From: Ferribacterium limneticum
GTDB lineage: Bacteria; Pseudomonadota; Gammaproteobacteria; Burkholderiales; Rhodocyclaceae
Direction of reading: 5' to 3'
Length of the DNA: 64,000 bases
NCBI RefSeq assembly: GCF_020510565.1
Contig: NZ_CP075189.1
Location: 2,836,501 to 2,900,500 of the forward strand
A program made the position numbers and the translations under genes. Positions 53,336-62,090 of this stretch are shown here, in pieces (positions within the stretch are counted from its first letter, which is position 1; the number at the start of each line of letters is the position of its first letter). The notes under the pieces are model-generated. The model searched no databases, had not been told where the DNA came from, and was given only the letters and a program-made list of their open reading frames with translations.

Positions 53336-54691
53336 TTAGCGAATGCCAGCACCAGCCAACGCATCAGCCGAGAAATAGGCATCAGGACGACGCGGCACTA
53401 CTTTGTATGGAGACTTCAGGTCGTTGTAGAGGTTATTAACCAGCCAGGTACCTGCTTGCAAATTGAAAACAGTGAAGGTTGTTGAGACCACAGCTGGAAT
53501 TTCCGGTGCGACAAAAGGCACTGCGTGTTGTGTTCGCCACAACTTGCCTTGGGCGTCGTAACCATCAACCAGCAACACGGACCAGCTATCCTCGTCAACG
53601 TAGAACTGCTTTTTCGGCACGACATGGCGTTTGCCAGGAGCCAAGTTAGCCTCAACGACCCAAACACGATGGAGTTCCCAGCGCATCTTTTCGGGGTTCA
53701 GGTGATGCGGCACAAAAACTTCATCGGTCTTTGCTAGCTGAAAGCGGTTGTTATTGTAGGGAACGTAAATTTCCTTCTTCCCGACGATCTTCCACTCATA
53801 ACGTTCCAAAGAGCCGAGGAACATGAACACTTCATCAAAGTAGTTCTGACCCGAGGCTACGAAATCCGGCGTATCGAAGGCGATGGTCGGAGCACGGCGA
53901 ACGCGGCGCTGGCCGGTCAGGTACTGCCAAGCTTGGCGTCCCTTCCCAATTTGGTCAATTGGATCGCGCAACAGAATCGACTCACCCGCTTTGAACGGAG
54001 GGTCAGTCTGCACTTGGCGCAGGAACATGAACTCACCACCGAATTTTTCTAGCGAACCATCCTTCTGGTAATACGGGAATTGGTGATCATCCTTGGCTTC
54101 GACAGCCATGGTCCGAGAACCGTCTGCAGCACCAACCCAGACACGGAACGGAATTTCTACAGACTCCCCCTTCCAGCGGAGAAGGTGGTTCCACATCACT
54201 TCGGCACCAGTCTTCGGAATTGGGAAGGGAATCCCCCCAAAGGCGTTTTCGATGTTGTTGCCGCCTTGCGTCGACTTTGCACGCGTGGCATTGGCAAAGG
54301 TGTTGTCATACACCCATTGCGGAGCTGATGCTGTCCGGTGCGTCGGATACACATCGACCCGGAAGCTCGGATACTTACGCATCAAAGCCTGGACGCCCTC
54401 AGACAGCTTGTCTTTATATTGATCCATGTTCTTGGCAGATATCTGCACAGTCGACTTCTCAGCTGCGAAGGGATCGGGGCGCTGTGCACCAGCCTGGTAA
54501 CCAGCAGGAGCCTTATTCAAACCGCCATCCCAAGATGGAATTGAGCCATCTTTATTGCCTGCTTTTTCTGCACCAAGCGGCGTTAAGGTGGATTTGAGCG
54601 CGGCAGCTTCGTCAGCCGTAACCGCAAAGCTCGGCAGTGAGATTGCCCAGAGCGCGGCAATCGCGGTGTTGATAAATGTACGTCTCAGCAT
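53336..54691 (-). CDS. DUF1329 family protein, copy A
   Basis: A 451-residue DUF1329 protein with a signal peptide ending near SFAVT. It shares most family segments with copy B (LTPLGAEKAGNKDGSIPSWDGG, VDVYPTHRTASAPQW, GGIPFPIPKTGAE, TGQRRVRRAPTI, FYVDEDSWSV). It starts 14 bases after DUF1302. Presumably it acts in the periplasm or at the outer membrane together with the barrel; no biochemical role is known. Confidence 0.92.
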   Translation of the reverse strand: MLRRTFINTAIAALWAISLPSFAVTADEAAALKSTLTPLGAEKAGNKDGSIPSWDGGLNKAPAGYQAGAQRPDPFAAEKSTVQISAKNMDQYKDKLSEGVQALMRKYPSFRVDVYPTHRTASAPQWVYDNTFANATRAKSTQGGNNIENAFGGIPFPIPKTGAEVMWNHLLRWKGESVEIPFRVWVGAADGSRTMAVEAKDDHQFPYYQKDGSLEKFGGEFMFLRQVQTDPPFKAGESILLRDPIDQIGKGRQAWQYLTGQRRVRRAPTIAFDTPDFVASGQNYFDEVFMFLGSLERYEWKIVGKKEIYVPYNNNRFQLAKTDEVFVPHHLNPEKMRWELHRVWVVEANLAPGKRHVVPKKQFYVDEDSWSVLLVDGYDAQGKLWRTQHAVPFVAPEIPAVVSTTFTVFNLQAGTWLVNNLYNDLKSPYKVVPRRPDAYFSADALAGAGIR

Positions 54692-54705
54692 GAGTTATCT
54701 CCTGG

Positions 54706-56379
54706 TTAGAACGTTGTTTGGACTGAGAGAGAAAGGAAATCTCGATCGTGCAGGGACTGTGCGCCCGTCTGCATGTAGAGCCCACCAGCCGGTGCATTAA
54801 CCGTGTTGGGCGTCAGGAAGGCGTTGGCATCCCCAAAGAAATGGGTGTAATTCGCAGCGATCTTCCATTTCTTCTGGTAGTCCGCCTTTAGACCGATACT
54901 GAAGTCGCCACCGCGCTCAACCCCACCGTTAAACTTGAATACGGCTGAAGAACGTCCATAGGGGTTGTATCCGATGCCAATCGGCACCGACAGATCGAGT
55001 CCCGAAAGGACCTGAAAATATTGCGGAGCAAATATCATCCGAAATGCCATCGCATCCCTAGTCACGTTCGGATCAACCGCCATCGGGTTTTTGTCCACGC
55101 TGAGGGTGCGGTTCCAAGCCAACTCTCCCAACAATTCAGCCCCGTCCCACAACGGGCTCTTGCTCATCAGGTAGATTGCTGAAACTTGTGCATGAGCGGT
55201 TTTACCTACCGCATAGAGCGGGTTATTGGTGCTGTTGCCTGCCAGGCCGATATCCACCTGCGGGGCTGAGACAATAGGCGCATTCCAGCGGTAGGAAACC
55301 TCAGCCGAAACATTGGCCTCACCGATCACCGTACTCAAACTAGCGCCAACCGTTTTAATCTTTTCCGGATACACGAAGCGGAAATTGTTACCGAGGTTCA
55401 TCATGATTGCAGGGTTCTTGTCGTTGTACTGGGCTGCATAGAAGCCATACTCGACATCGCTGGAATCAGTTTTAAAACGAACCTGGAAACCACCTTGCGG
55501 CGCCTCTGGTTTCAAGTCTTCCACCTTAACCATTGCTACCGGAGTTCCCGGCAACAGGCTCTCGGTACCGGCGCCGACAAAGTCCACATCGCTCAAATAA
55601 GAACCGGAAGGGGGTAGGCGATTCTTTTCCCACTGGTACTGATAGTAAGCACCGACCGATACATTCGATGAAACCTGTACCTGAGTGGAAACTTGGCCGA
55701 CGGGGCGAATAATTTCCTTAAACTGGGACCCTGGGACTGACAAAAGCTTGATCAGGTCCATAGGCGCCTGAGCATTTGCAATACCGTTAGCGCCGAAGAA
55801 CAAACTTTCGCCGTAAAGCACGGTATGTTTACCAAGGCGTACCGTATACGGGGTCTCGGAAGACTGGTCACTCCTGAGGAACAGGAAGGCGTCGAGAACT
55901 TCTGCTTTCCGACCCATCATGTCCCGCGTGCCGTTATTGAATTGGCCCGCACCTACGCTGGTCGAGTTAACGCTGTCGGAACTATTGTCATTCCCCCTGT
56001 TGTAAACGTCGTCATACCAAGCGGCACCGCTAACACGCGCGCCAATATTCTTATAGGTAACATCGAGCTCGGAAAACAGGTCGACTCGATTAGAAACCAA
56101 GCCCCGTTTGAAATTTCGGTCACCGTCATCAAGCTGGCGACCCGGCGCCAAGAAACCAGGAACCATCGCATCACCGGCTGCCACTTTTTCATCGGGATTA
56201 CTCAGACGGTAAGCCACGCTGTACTTGACCGTATTGTCCCAGCGAACCTTTAGATCCGACTCCCCGGTAGGAATATCGAAAGCCATTACTCCCTGGGAAC
56301 AACCCAGTGAAGCGATGATTAACGCAACCTTTTTCAGTTGCAGCGCCCTTGGTTGCTGACGCCAATTTGAAGTACCCAT
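54706..56379 (-). CDS. DUF1302 family outer-membrane beta-barrel protein, copy A
   Basis: A 557-residue DUF1302 barrel, first gene of the 15-kb operon. I choose ATG 56379 because AGGAGGAG precedes it; the frame is open for 35 more codons upstream that do not look coding. The signal peptide ends GVMA before FDIPTGESD. The last residue is Phe, as in many outer-membrane barrels. It shares LFFGANGIANAQAPMDLIKL and other stretches with copy B at 4733-6424. Likely a substrate-specific channel (inference). Confidence 0.92.
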   Translation of the reverse strand: MGTSNWRQQPRALQLKKVALIIASLGCSQGVMAFDIPTGESDLKVRWDNTVKYSVAYRLSNPDEKVAAGDAMVPGFLAPGRQLDDGDRNFKRGLVSNRVDLFSELDVTYKNIGARVSGAAWYDDVYNRGNDNSSDSVNSTSVGAGQFNNGTRDMMGRKAEVLDAFLFLRSDQSSETPYTVRLGKHTVLYGESLFFGANGIANAQAPMDLIKLLSVPGSQFKEIIRPVGQVSTQVQVSSNVSVGAYYQYQWEKNRLPPSGSYLSDVDFVGAGTESLLPGTPVAMVKVEDLKPEAPQGGFQVRFKTDSSDVEYGFYAAQYNDKNPAIMMNLGNNFRFVYPEKIKTVGASLSTVIGEANVSAEVSYRWNAPIVSAPQVDIGLAGNSTNNPLYAVGKTAHAQVSAIYLMSKSPLWDGAELLGELAWNRTLSVDKNPMAVDPNVTRDAMAFRMIFAPQYFQVLSGLDLSVPIGIGYNPYGRSSAVFKFNGGVERGGDFSIGLKADYQKKWKIAANYTHFFGDANAFLTPNTVNAPAGGLYMQTGAQSLHDRDFLSLSVQTTF

Positions 56380-56697
56380 TTGCTCCTCCTCCAATGTCCT
56401 CGCCGCACCTCGAAGCCTCTCGAGCCACCTGCGACTGAATCCCGCGCTCTTGCGCAATTCGCTAACACAGCCGTGCTTTAGCACCGCTGCAACCTAATGA
56501 AGCAACCTCAGAAAGGTGCTGCTCTCCTTTCACAGCCAGAGTTCTTGCGACTCATTTGCGTGAAGGCTGCTCACACGATTTATACATTACGACAAAAAAT
56601 ATACAAAATCAAATAAAAATAATTTGTTCATTTATGCATAATTTTTTGCGTATAGTAGATATTCGCACCCCGTTCGCCTAGAATTGGAGCTGTCACC
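56380..56697. promoter_or_regulatory. Divergent control region between the large operon and gntR
   Basis: A 318-base gap between divergent genes whose gntR-proximal half (about 56570-56660) is very A+T-rich. It contains a perfect palindrome TTATGCATAA (56632-56641), TATACA repeats near 56581 and 56601, and a TATAGT that could be a -10 box for gntR at about 56651. FCD-type GntR proteins often bind short palindromes of this kind. It is the likely control point for the whole catabolic operon. Confidence 0.55.
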
Positions 56698-57438
56698 ATG
56701 CGACCTTTTGAGATACCCGCTTTGAATACCGATAGAACTGCCACCACATCCAGTCGCCGCCGCCATAGCGATCTGGCAGTACGCACTCAGGCATCCATCC
56801 TTACGGATTCAGTGCGACAGGACATCATTGCTGGCGTCTTTCCTCCAGACTCAAAACTCAAGCTCAGAGAGTTGTCAGAGCGGTACGGCGTCGGAGTTAT
56901 TCCGCTTCGAGAAGCCCTATCGCGGCTAGCAATGAGCGGTTTTGTAGATGCTGAGGATCAGCGCGGTTTTCGTGTTGCCGGAGTATCGGAGGCTGAGTTG
57001 CTTGATATCACTCAGGTACGGCAACGACTGGAGGCCGATGCATTGCGTGATGCGATCGAGCACGGAGACATCAATTGGGAAACAGAACTGATGTCAGCTA
57101 GCCACAGACTCAGTCGCATTCCGATGATGCTCACGGACCCCGAAGTTGTGCTGAATCCAGAGTGGGAAAGAGCTCACGATGCCTTTCATGCCGCTCTGCT
57201 TTCTGGGTCGACTTCGAACTGGCTGCTCAAGCTCGCAGCACTTTTGCGCGAACAAACTGCTCGCTACAGACAGCTATCATTGCGTGCTGAAAAATCCTAT
57301 GTCCGAGATGTAACCCAAGAACATTTGAGAATTGTTGATGCTGCTTTGGCGCGCGACGCAAACAAAGCGTGTGAACTACTAAAAGAGCATTTCGCAACGA
57401 CCACTCGCCTAGCTCTCGGAATTCACAAGCCTTCCTGA
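56698..57438 (+). CDS. GntR-family regulator, FCD (FadR/VanR-like) subgroup
   Basis: A 246-residue regulator. After about 30 poorly structured residues comes the winged helix (LTDSVRQDIIAGVFPPDSKLKLRE, LSERYGVGVIPLREALSRL), then an all-helical FCD ligand domain (VRQRLEADALRDAIEHG, HDAFHAALLSGS, EHLRIVDAAL) with histidines placed for metal binding. FCD regulators usually repress catabolic operons and release DNA on binding an organic acid. It is divergent from the 15-kb operon, so it is the likely pathway regulator. Confidence 0.93.
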   Translation: MRPFEIPALNTDRTATTSSRRRHSDLAVRTQASILTDSVRQDIIAGVFPPDSKLKLRELSERYGVGVIPLREALSRLAMSGFVDAEDQRGFRVAGVSEAELLDITQVRQRLEADALRDAIEHGDINWETELMSASHRLSRIPMMLTDPEVVLNPEWERAHDAFHAALLSGSTSNWLLKLAALLREQTARYRQLSLRAEKSYVRDVTQEHLRIVDAALARDANKACELLKEHFATTTRLALGIHKPS

Positions 57439-57856
57439 TTTCCCGACTTGTCAAAGCACCACTGAAATTCAGAAACCCTGCCCAAACGTGTGCATTGGCC
57501 GATAGCCAAGCCAGTTGTTTGGAGAGACCCCTGCCGGGTGGTTGATCAACCTAATGTTGCGCTTCGCATGAGGCCAGGAGGCTGGCGCTTCCATCCGGGA
57601 GTTTTAGGCGCCGATTACTCATTGGCGGAAATCGGAAGCTGCCGTTCGATGAAGAAGATCGACAACAGCAGCTGCAATATTCACAACGCTCGCGCTGCCC
57701 GCTAACCCTAAATATCTGTTGCCATCTGAATTCGGCAGTTGATCGCTGCCTAAGCTGCCGTAGCTGGACCAAGCATTCAATGTCTGGAATGCAACCTACT
57801 ACCTGTCACGGCTAGGAGACCATGTTGGGAGCCCGAACTGGTTCGGAGGGATATCG
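57439..57856. other. Gene-free stretch after gntR
   Basis: About 420 bases between two convergent genes. I found no open frame with a ribosome-binding site, no strong terminator and no repeat. It separates the catabolic region from the signalling/defence-like region. Confidence 0.4.
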
Positions 57857-58753
57857 CTAAACTAAGTCAGCTATGCTCGGGATGAATTTCCGATAGAGCA
57901 CGAAATCTCGAATTGAACTGGGTGGAAAGCGCATACTTGCACTGGAAATACAGACTAGATTCACGGCTATTGCCAGCCGGTTGGCTGCCAGATCGACTGG
58001 CTGGCAACACTCCGCATAACGCCGTCCAGTAAAGCCACAGGGGCAATGCTCGTCACCTGCCACCTCGAGAATCCGTTCATAAGGGAAATGAACTGCCTGC
58101 GGCCCTGGCCAACGACCTAGCCTCTCCAAATGAAGTTGGCGCAGAGCCCACACTGAGTAGAGATCAAGGAGAGTAACCAGAGATTGTCCAAAAACCCAAG
58201 TGCCATCCCTAGGCTCGAATGCGCAGATCGACCCATCCGGGAAATTGGTGTGACGCGGCCCGATCCAGTCAGACCCAACCACCCCTGCTGACCAGAAAGC
58301 CCATGCACGGACGCGTCGCTTGGCAAGAGAAAGCCCCACCAGGAATCCTACGGGACGGTTCAATCCAGGAAGAAGATGGCTTTGGGCATAGAGCCAAAAG
58401 CCATCTGCCACTTCCCACACCTGCGTGCCCGGATAGGCCGCCTGAACGGCATCAATTTCTGCTAGGAAGCCGTCGCTTTGGTATTCGCCGAGGAGCGATG
58501 CGGCGGCACCGGGCGGCCGGGTGTCACTGGATGTTCCGGATGTTCCGGATGAGCTGGATGTCCTGGATGCTCCGGTTTGCCATGCTCCTGGTGCGGTTGT
58601 TTGTCTTTCATTTTGAATCTCCTGGCCAGGCGGTTGTGAAATGACAACGGTTCGCGCCGGCCAGACAAGGCCGCTGTCATGTACAGAGGGAAACACCTTC
58701 CGGTCCAGATCTTCGCCAATCGTTTTCAACAAAACTTCGGTCTGGTGGTTCAT
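57857..58753 (-). CDS. E2-like (ubiquitin-conjugating fold) protein with SEC-C zinc motif
   Basis: A 298-residue protein. Residues 63-77 form a Ser/Thr/Gly linker encoded by a 9-base DNA repeat. Residues about 90-220 resemble prokaryotic E2-like domains: RHTNFPDGSICAF carries the His/Asn...Gly-X-Ile-Cys signature of E2 enzymes (candidate catalytic Cys177, His168), followed by TWVFGQSLVTLLDLYSVW and GRWPGPQ. Residues 237-250 (CPCGFTGRRYAECC) are a SEC-C-type zinc motif. No E1-like or ubiquitin-like gene is next to it. It is divergent from a response regulator/histidine kinase pair. The E2 call rests on motif reading and needs a profile search. Confidence 0.6.
   Translation of the reverse strand: MNHQTEVLLKTIGEDLDRKVFPSVHDSGLVWPARTVVISQPPGQEIQNERQTTAPGAWQTGASRTSSSSGTSGTSSDTRPPGAAASLLGEYQSDGFLAEIDAVQAAYPGTQVWEVADGFWLYAQSHLLPGLNRPVGFLVGLSLAKRRVRAWAFWSAGVVGSDWIGPRHTNFPDGSICAFEPRDGTWVFGQSLVTLLDLYSVWALRQLHLERLGRWPGPQAVHFPYERILEVAGDEHCPCGFTGRRYAECCQPVDLAANRLAIAVNLVCISSASMRFPPSSIRDFVLYRKFIPSIADLV
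58527..58571. repeat. Five 9-base tandem repeats coding for a Ser/Thr/Gly linker
   Basis: Five units of CYGGATGNN (ctggatgtt, ccggatgtt, ccggatgag, ctggatgtc, ctggatgct) lie head to tail inside the E2-like gene and encode a three-residue repeat. Unit number could vary between strains without a frameshift. Confidence 0.7.
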
Positions 58754-58955
58754 GGGGTGTCATCCGGTTTTTTGATGGCTCCATTTTGCGGATGCAGACG
58801 TCAAGAAACACTCCTGGCATGGTTCAGCTTCGCTGATCTCTAACTTCACCTGATCAAGAAATGTTGATTTCATTCATTATTCCTAGATCTCGGAGCTCAA
58901 AATCTTGACCGAGTCCGTGATAACGTCGACTTACATGTATTTAAGGAGAGCAACG

Positions 58956-59639
58956 GTGACGCGACGGATTCTGATCATCGAAGACGAGTCAGCGATGCGG
59001 GAACGCCTGTTAGCGTTGGTTCAACAACTAGACGAAGTCCAAGTCGATTGTGCGGCGAACGAACAGGAGGCAGACGAACTGATCGCACGTCAGCGTTATG
59101 ACGTCGCCTTGGTCGATCTTCAGTTGAACCCGAAGCCCACCGGACAGTTGTTGGGCTTGCGCTACGCTTCGAGGCTTGCTGATCGCGGCTGCCAGACGAT
59201 AATAGTCACCGGGGATACCCGAGATTTTCTCTCCGAGGTGGGGATGGTGCTGACCGGAAGCGACATTGTCACAAAGCCATTCGCTGATTCCGTTTTGTTG
59301 GGCCACATCGAGCGGGCGCTGCAGTGGGGGAACAGAGATACGTCCGCGATGGCTGAATCGGATTTGCCGCCGGAACTAGTCCTTGAGCCCTACAAGAGAT
59401 GCTGCCAATGGCGCGGCGAAACCATCCAGCTGACCCCTACTGAATTGAGTATCGTCAGGGAAATTTGGCACGCGAAAGGCCAGCGAGTGGACCTCGGCCG
59501 GCTGACAAAGGTTCTCAAAAGTGGTTCCGGCCATGCGGTGACGCAGCACATTACAAATATCCGGAAAAAATTCGAGGCAGTAGACCCCGCTTTTAAAAAG
59601 ATTTCATGCCATGGCGGTGCGTATATCTGGGGTGACTAG
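58956..59639 (+). CDS. Response regulator, winged-helix output
   Basis: A 227-residue response regulator. The receiver domain has the acidic pair near Asp10, phospho-acceptor Asp54 (VALVDLQLN), Thr85 and Lys107 (VTKPF). The C-terminal half is an OmpR/PhoB-like DNA-binding domain (LTPTELSIVREIWHAKG, VTQHITNIRKKF). GTG 58956 follows GGAG at good spacing; the frame is open to 58905. It overlaps the histidine kinase start by up to 29 bases, so the pair is co-translated. The regulated genes are unknown; the divergent E2-like gene is the obvious candidate. Confidence 0.9.
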   Translation: MTRRILIIEDESAMRERLLALVQQLDEVQVDCAANEQEADELIARQRYDVALVDLQLNPKPTGQLLGLRYASRLADRGCQTIIVTGDTRDFLSEVGMVLTGSDIVTKPFADSVLLGHIERALQWGNRDTSAMAESDLPPELVLEPYKRCCQWRGETIQLTPTELSIVREIWHAKGQRVDLGRLTKVLKSGSGHAVTQHITNIRKKFEAVDPAFKKISCHGGAYIWGD

Positions 59640-61707
59640 CCGTTGGCGGCGCGGGGGTTTCGGTGCTCGCCTCAAACGATACAACTTTACCGTTTACGTG
59701 ACGGGGGCGCTCGTCGCCCTCTTTATTCTTTTATCTTGGGCGGCATTTGACGTTTTTCGGGCCATCCAGCATAAGGACGAGTTGTTGCAAGCAGCAGGCC
59801 TCCGCAGCCAGTTGGTCGAATTCCTACTCATGACGACACGAGAGCCAGACGGGTCATCTCTGCTCGACAATCCGGAGGATTTCACGCAATCGCGCCGGCC
59901 GCTGAAAATCGTTACTGTACGCAAACCATTTTTTAGTTACTTCGCAACTCGAGAGAATTTCAAGTCCTTTCGCAAGGACTTAGTCCGTACCGAACAACCA
60001 CGTGCCTGCATCCTTGAGTATCCGATCGATATTGAGCAGTTCAGCCAGCATTCTCCGAATACCGTTCAAGCTTGTCTCGCTGCTGTGCAAAACGATCCGT
60101 CTGGTCGCTATGTGTACGTGATCGTCAGATACCCTACCGGACAGGTGACGCCCCATCGGTCAGGGCAGCCGCTAAAGGGGAGCGATTTCATTCGTTTGCG
60201 TTTTCACTCCGGAAAAGCTTCCCCAACCACCATTCGGCTCGCTCTGGAGGCCCCCAACCTTCCGACTGAGGCAAGGAAACGGAATCCCGCGCGTTTCGAG
60301 GGATTGTATGAGGTCGCTGGTTTCCTTAACGATGATGGTGGTCGCCCCACGACCTTGGTCAGCGGACAGGCAATGGAGCGAACAGAACAGCCGGATAATC
60401 CTCGTATTGTGACCGTTGCTGTTCGAATCGACGCCTCGGTGTTTAATCAACGGTCTGATTCTTGGCCCGATGCAACGTTGCGAGCAATGTCTATCGGGCT
60501 GGATATTCATCGCTCGGATTCCACTCTTATCGCTATTTCGGAAACACAAAAGGGGGCAGCACTCGTATCCTTGGCCCAAGCCTATCTGGCCTCGGTTCCA
60601 TCAGGTGCAACCTTGGATATTCACAAAGGCCTGGTTGGTGGGCAAATATTCTGGTCCTCAAAGTCCCTCGAGCCACCCGGACTGCAGGCCTCACCCGGAA
60701 TCATGCAGCGGATCGGTGATCGGATCGCCGACTTGCTCAAGGGCGAGACCATCCGGGCCATTCAAACCTTCCAGAGTCCGATCGTCGGTGCGCTCCATGC
60801 TGAGTTGCGTTCCTCCGGCAACGTTATTCCCGAACTAGCCGCGCGGGTCCTCGCGTTGCTGACTGTTGCCGCGTTTATTGTCATTGCCCTTGCGGCTGTA
60901 GTTTTCTATGTTGCTCGGACCGTCGGGCAAATCACTGGAGATGCGTTGGCCTTGGCCAAACGCCGGCACGGCGACGAGTGCGCCAAGTACAAGTGGCGAC
61001 GCGATCAAATCGGCACCATCGGACGTGTCATTTACTACCTAGATCAGCGTATTCGCGCGAAGGTGGAAAGCAAAGCCAGAACCTTAGCTCGCGAGGAGGC
61101 CGCAGTAGTGCAGCACCAGCAAAGCCTGCGTCTGATTGCCCACGAGATTCGTTCTCCAGTGGCAACGCTGCTTCTGCTTAACCCAGAGAAGAGCGAAACC
61201 CGGCGGCTGCTGGAGCGCATGCAGCGTGCGATGGAAATATTCAAAGAGAAGCGAGACGTGGAATCCACAAAGGAAGCTGCGCGGACCGCTGTTCACGACC
61301 TTGCTGCTTCGCTGTGTGCTTATGGGGATTTGTCCTCAGGTCTACGCCTTACTTATGAAGGCCCACAATCCGGGGTTTTGGCCAGGTACGACGACATCCT
61401 GCTGGATCAGGTCTTACAAAATGTCCTCGATAACGCCCAACGTTATGCACTGCGAGGCACCGCAATTGAAATTCGACTGACCACTCATAATCGCAGAGAG
61501 GTGGAGTTTGAGGTATTCAATCAAGGACCCAACGTCGCCGAAACCGAGGAGATATTTTTATGCGGCGAGACTAGTTCGGACGCGGCGGAGAATCTAGGTA
61601 TCGGCCTCTACGCAGCGAGGCAATACCTCACCTGTTTCGGCGGGGCCATCCATGCCGAAAATCGGCCAAACGGCTTTTCCATTGTCGTGAAACTTGTGTC
61701 GGCTTAG
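59611..61707 (+). CDS. Sensor histidine kinase with large extracytoplasmic domain
   Basis: A 698-residue sensor kinase (or 691 from GTG 59632). One helix near residues 24-46 and another near 405-435 flank an unusually large periplasmic domain of about 360 residues that I do not recognise. The kinase core has the H-box LIAHEIRSPVATL (His511), an N-box VLDNAQRYA and a G-box LGIGLYAARQYL. The start overlaps the response regulator. A sensing domain of this size suggests a specific external signal. Confidence 0.9.
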   Translation: MAVRISGVTSRWRRGGFGARLKRYNFTVYVTGALVALFILLSWAAFDVFRAIQHKDELLQAAGLRSQLVEFLLMTTREPDGSSLLDNPEDFTQSRRPLKIVTVRKPFFSYFATRENFKSFRKDLVRTEQPRACILEYPIDIEQFSQHSPNTVQACLAAVQNDPSGRYVYVIVRYPTGQVTPHRSGQPLKGSDFIRLRFHSGKASPTTIRLALEAPNLPTEARKRNPARFEGLYEVAGFLNDDGGRPTTLVSGQAMERTEQPDNPRIVTVAVRIDASVFNQRSDSWPDATLRAMSIGLDIHRSDSTLIAISETQKGAALVSLAQAYLASVPSGATLDIHKGLVGGQIFWSSKSLEPPGLQASPGIMQRIGDRIADLLKGETIRAIQTFQSPIVGALHAELRSSGNVIPELAARVLALLTVAAFIVIALAAVVFYVARTVGQITGDALALAKRRHGDECAKYKWRRDQIGTIGRVIYYLDQRIRAKVESKARTLAREEAAVVQHQQSLRLIAHEIRSPVATLLLLNPEKSETRRLLERMQRAMEIFKEKRDVESTKEAARTAVHDLAASLCAYGDLSSGLRLTYEGPQSGVLARYDDILLDQVLQNVLDNAQRYALRGTAIEIRLTTHNRREVEFEVFNQGPNVAETEEIFLCGETSSDAAENLGIGLYAARQYLTCFGGAIHAENRPNGFSIVVKLVSA

Positions 61708-62090
61708 GTCTTCCAAGGATGAAATTGCATCCAACCTCAAACGGCATAACGAGATCGTTGCACCCTCGGTGGCTGAACGTCAGTTTGCCGGCACATTGCT
61801 GCCGGATTCTTGCCAGAGACCCAAGGTCGGCTATGGGCACGCTCCCGCCGGGTATCCCCGCTACCACCTGTCATCAGGCAGAGTCTGGCCAATTGCGCCG
61901 GTAGCGTTGGCGTCATAAACCAGCCGTTCAGGCCTTCTCTGTGCATGCTGGCGTGCTATATTTTGCAGTGCCGGTTTACGCGTTTATTTATTACTGTATA
62001 AAAACATCAGCAAAACGACGCCGAGTTAGGGAGCAGACGCCGGAGTTATGCAGAAAAACTGCTCCCGATGACAAAGAAGCCAACACAAAA
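61708..62090. other. Gene-free stretch with a promoter for the J-domain nuclease gene
   Basis: About 380 bases between the kinase and the next gene. Apart from the promoter-like boxes at 61975-62002 nothing stands out. An in-frame GTG at 61941 would extend the next gene upstream, but that lies before the promoter. Confidence 0.4.
61975..62002 (+). promoter_or_regulatory. Sigma70-like promoter for the J-domain nuclease gene
   Basis: TTTACG and TATAAA are separated by 16 bases in an A+T-rich stretch, about 90 bases upstream of ATG 62091. Match to consensus is four and five of six. Confidence 0.5.

Noticed and set aside
61941..62090. N-terminal membrane extension of the J-domain nuclease from a GTG start
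   Set aside because: The extension starts upstream of the likely promoter at 61975-62002 and has no ribosome-binding site, so the ATG at 62091 is preferred.
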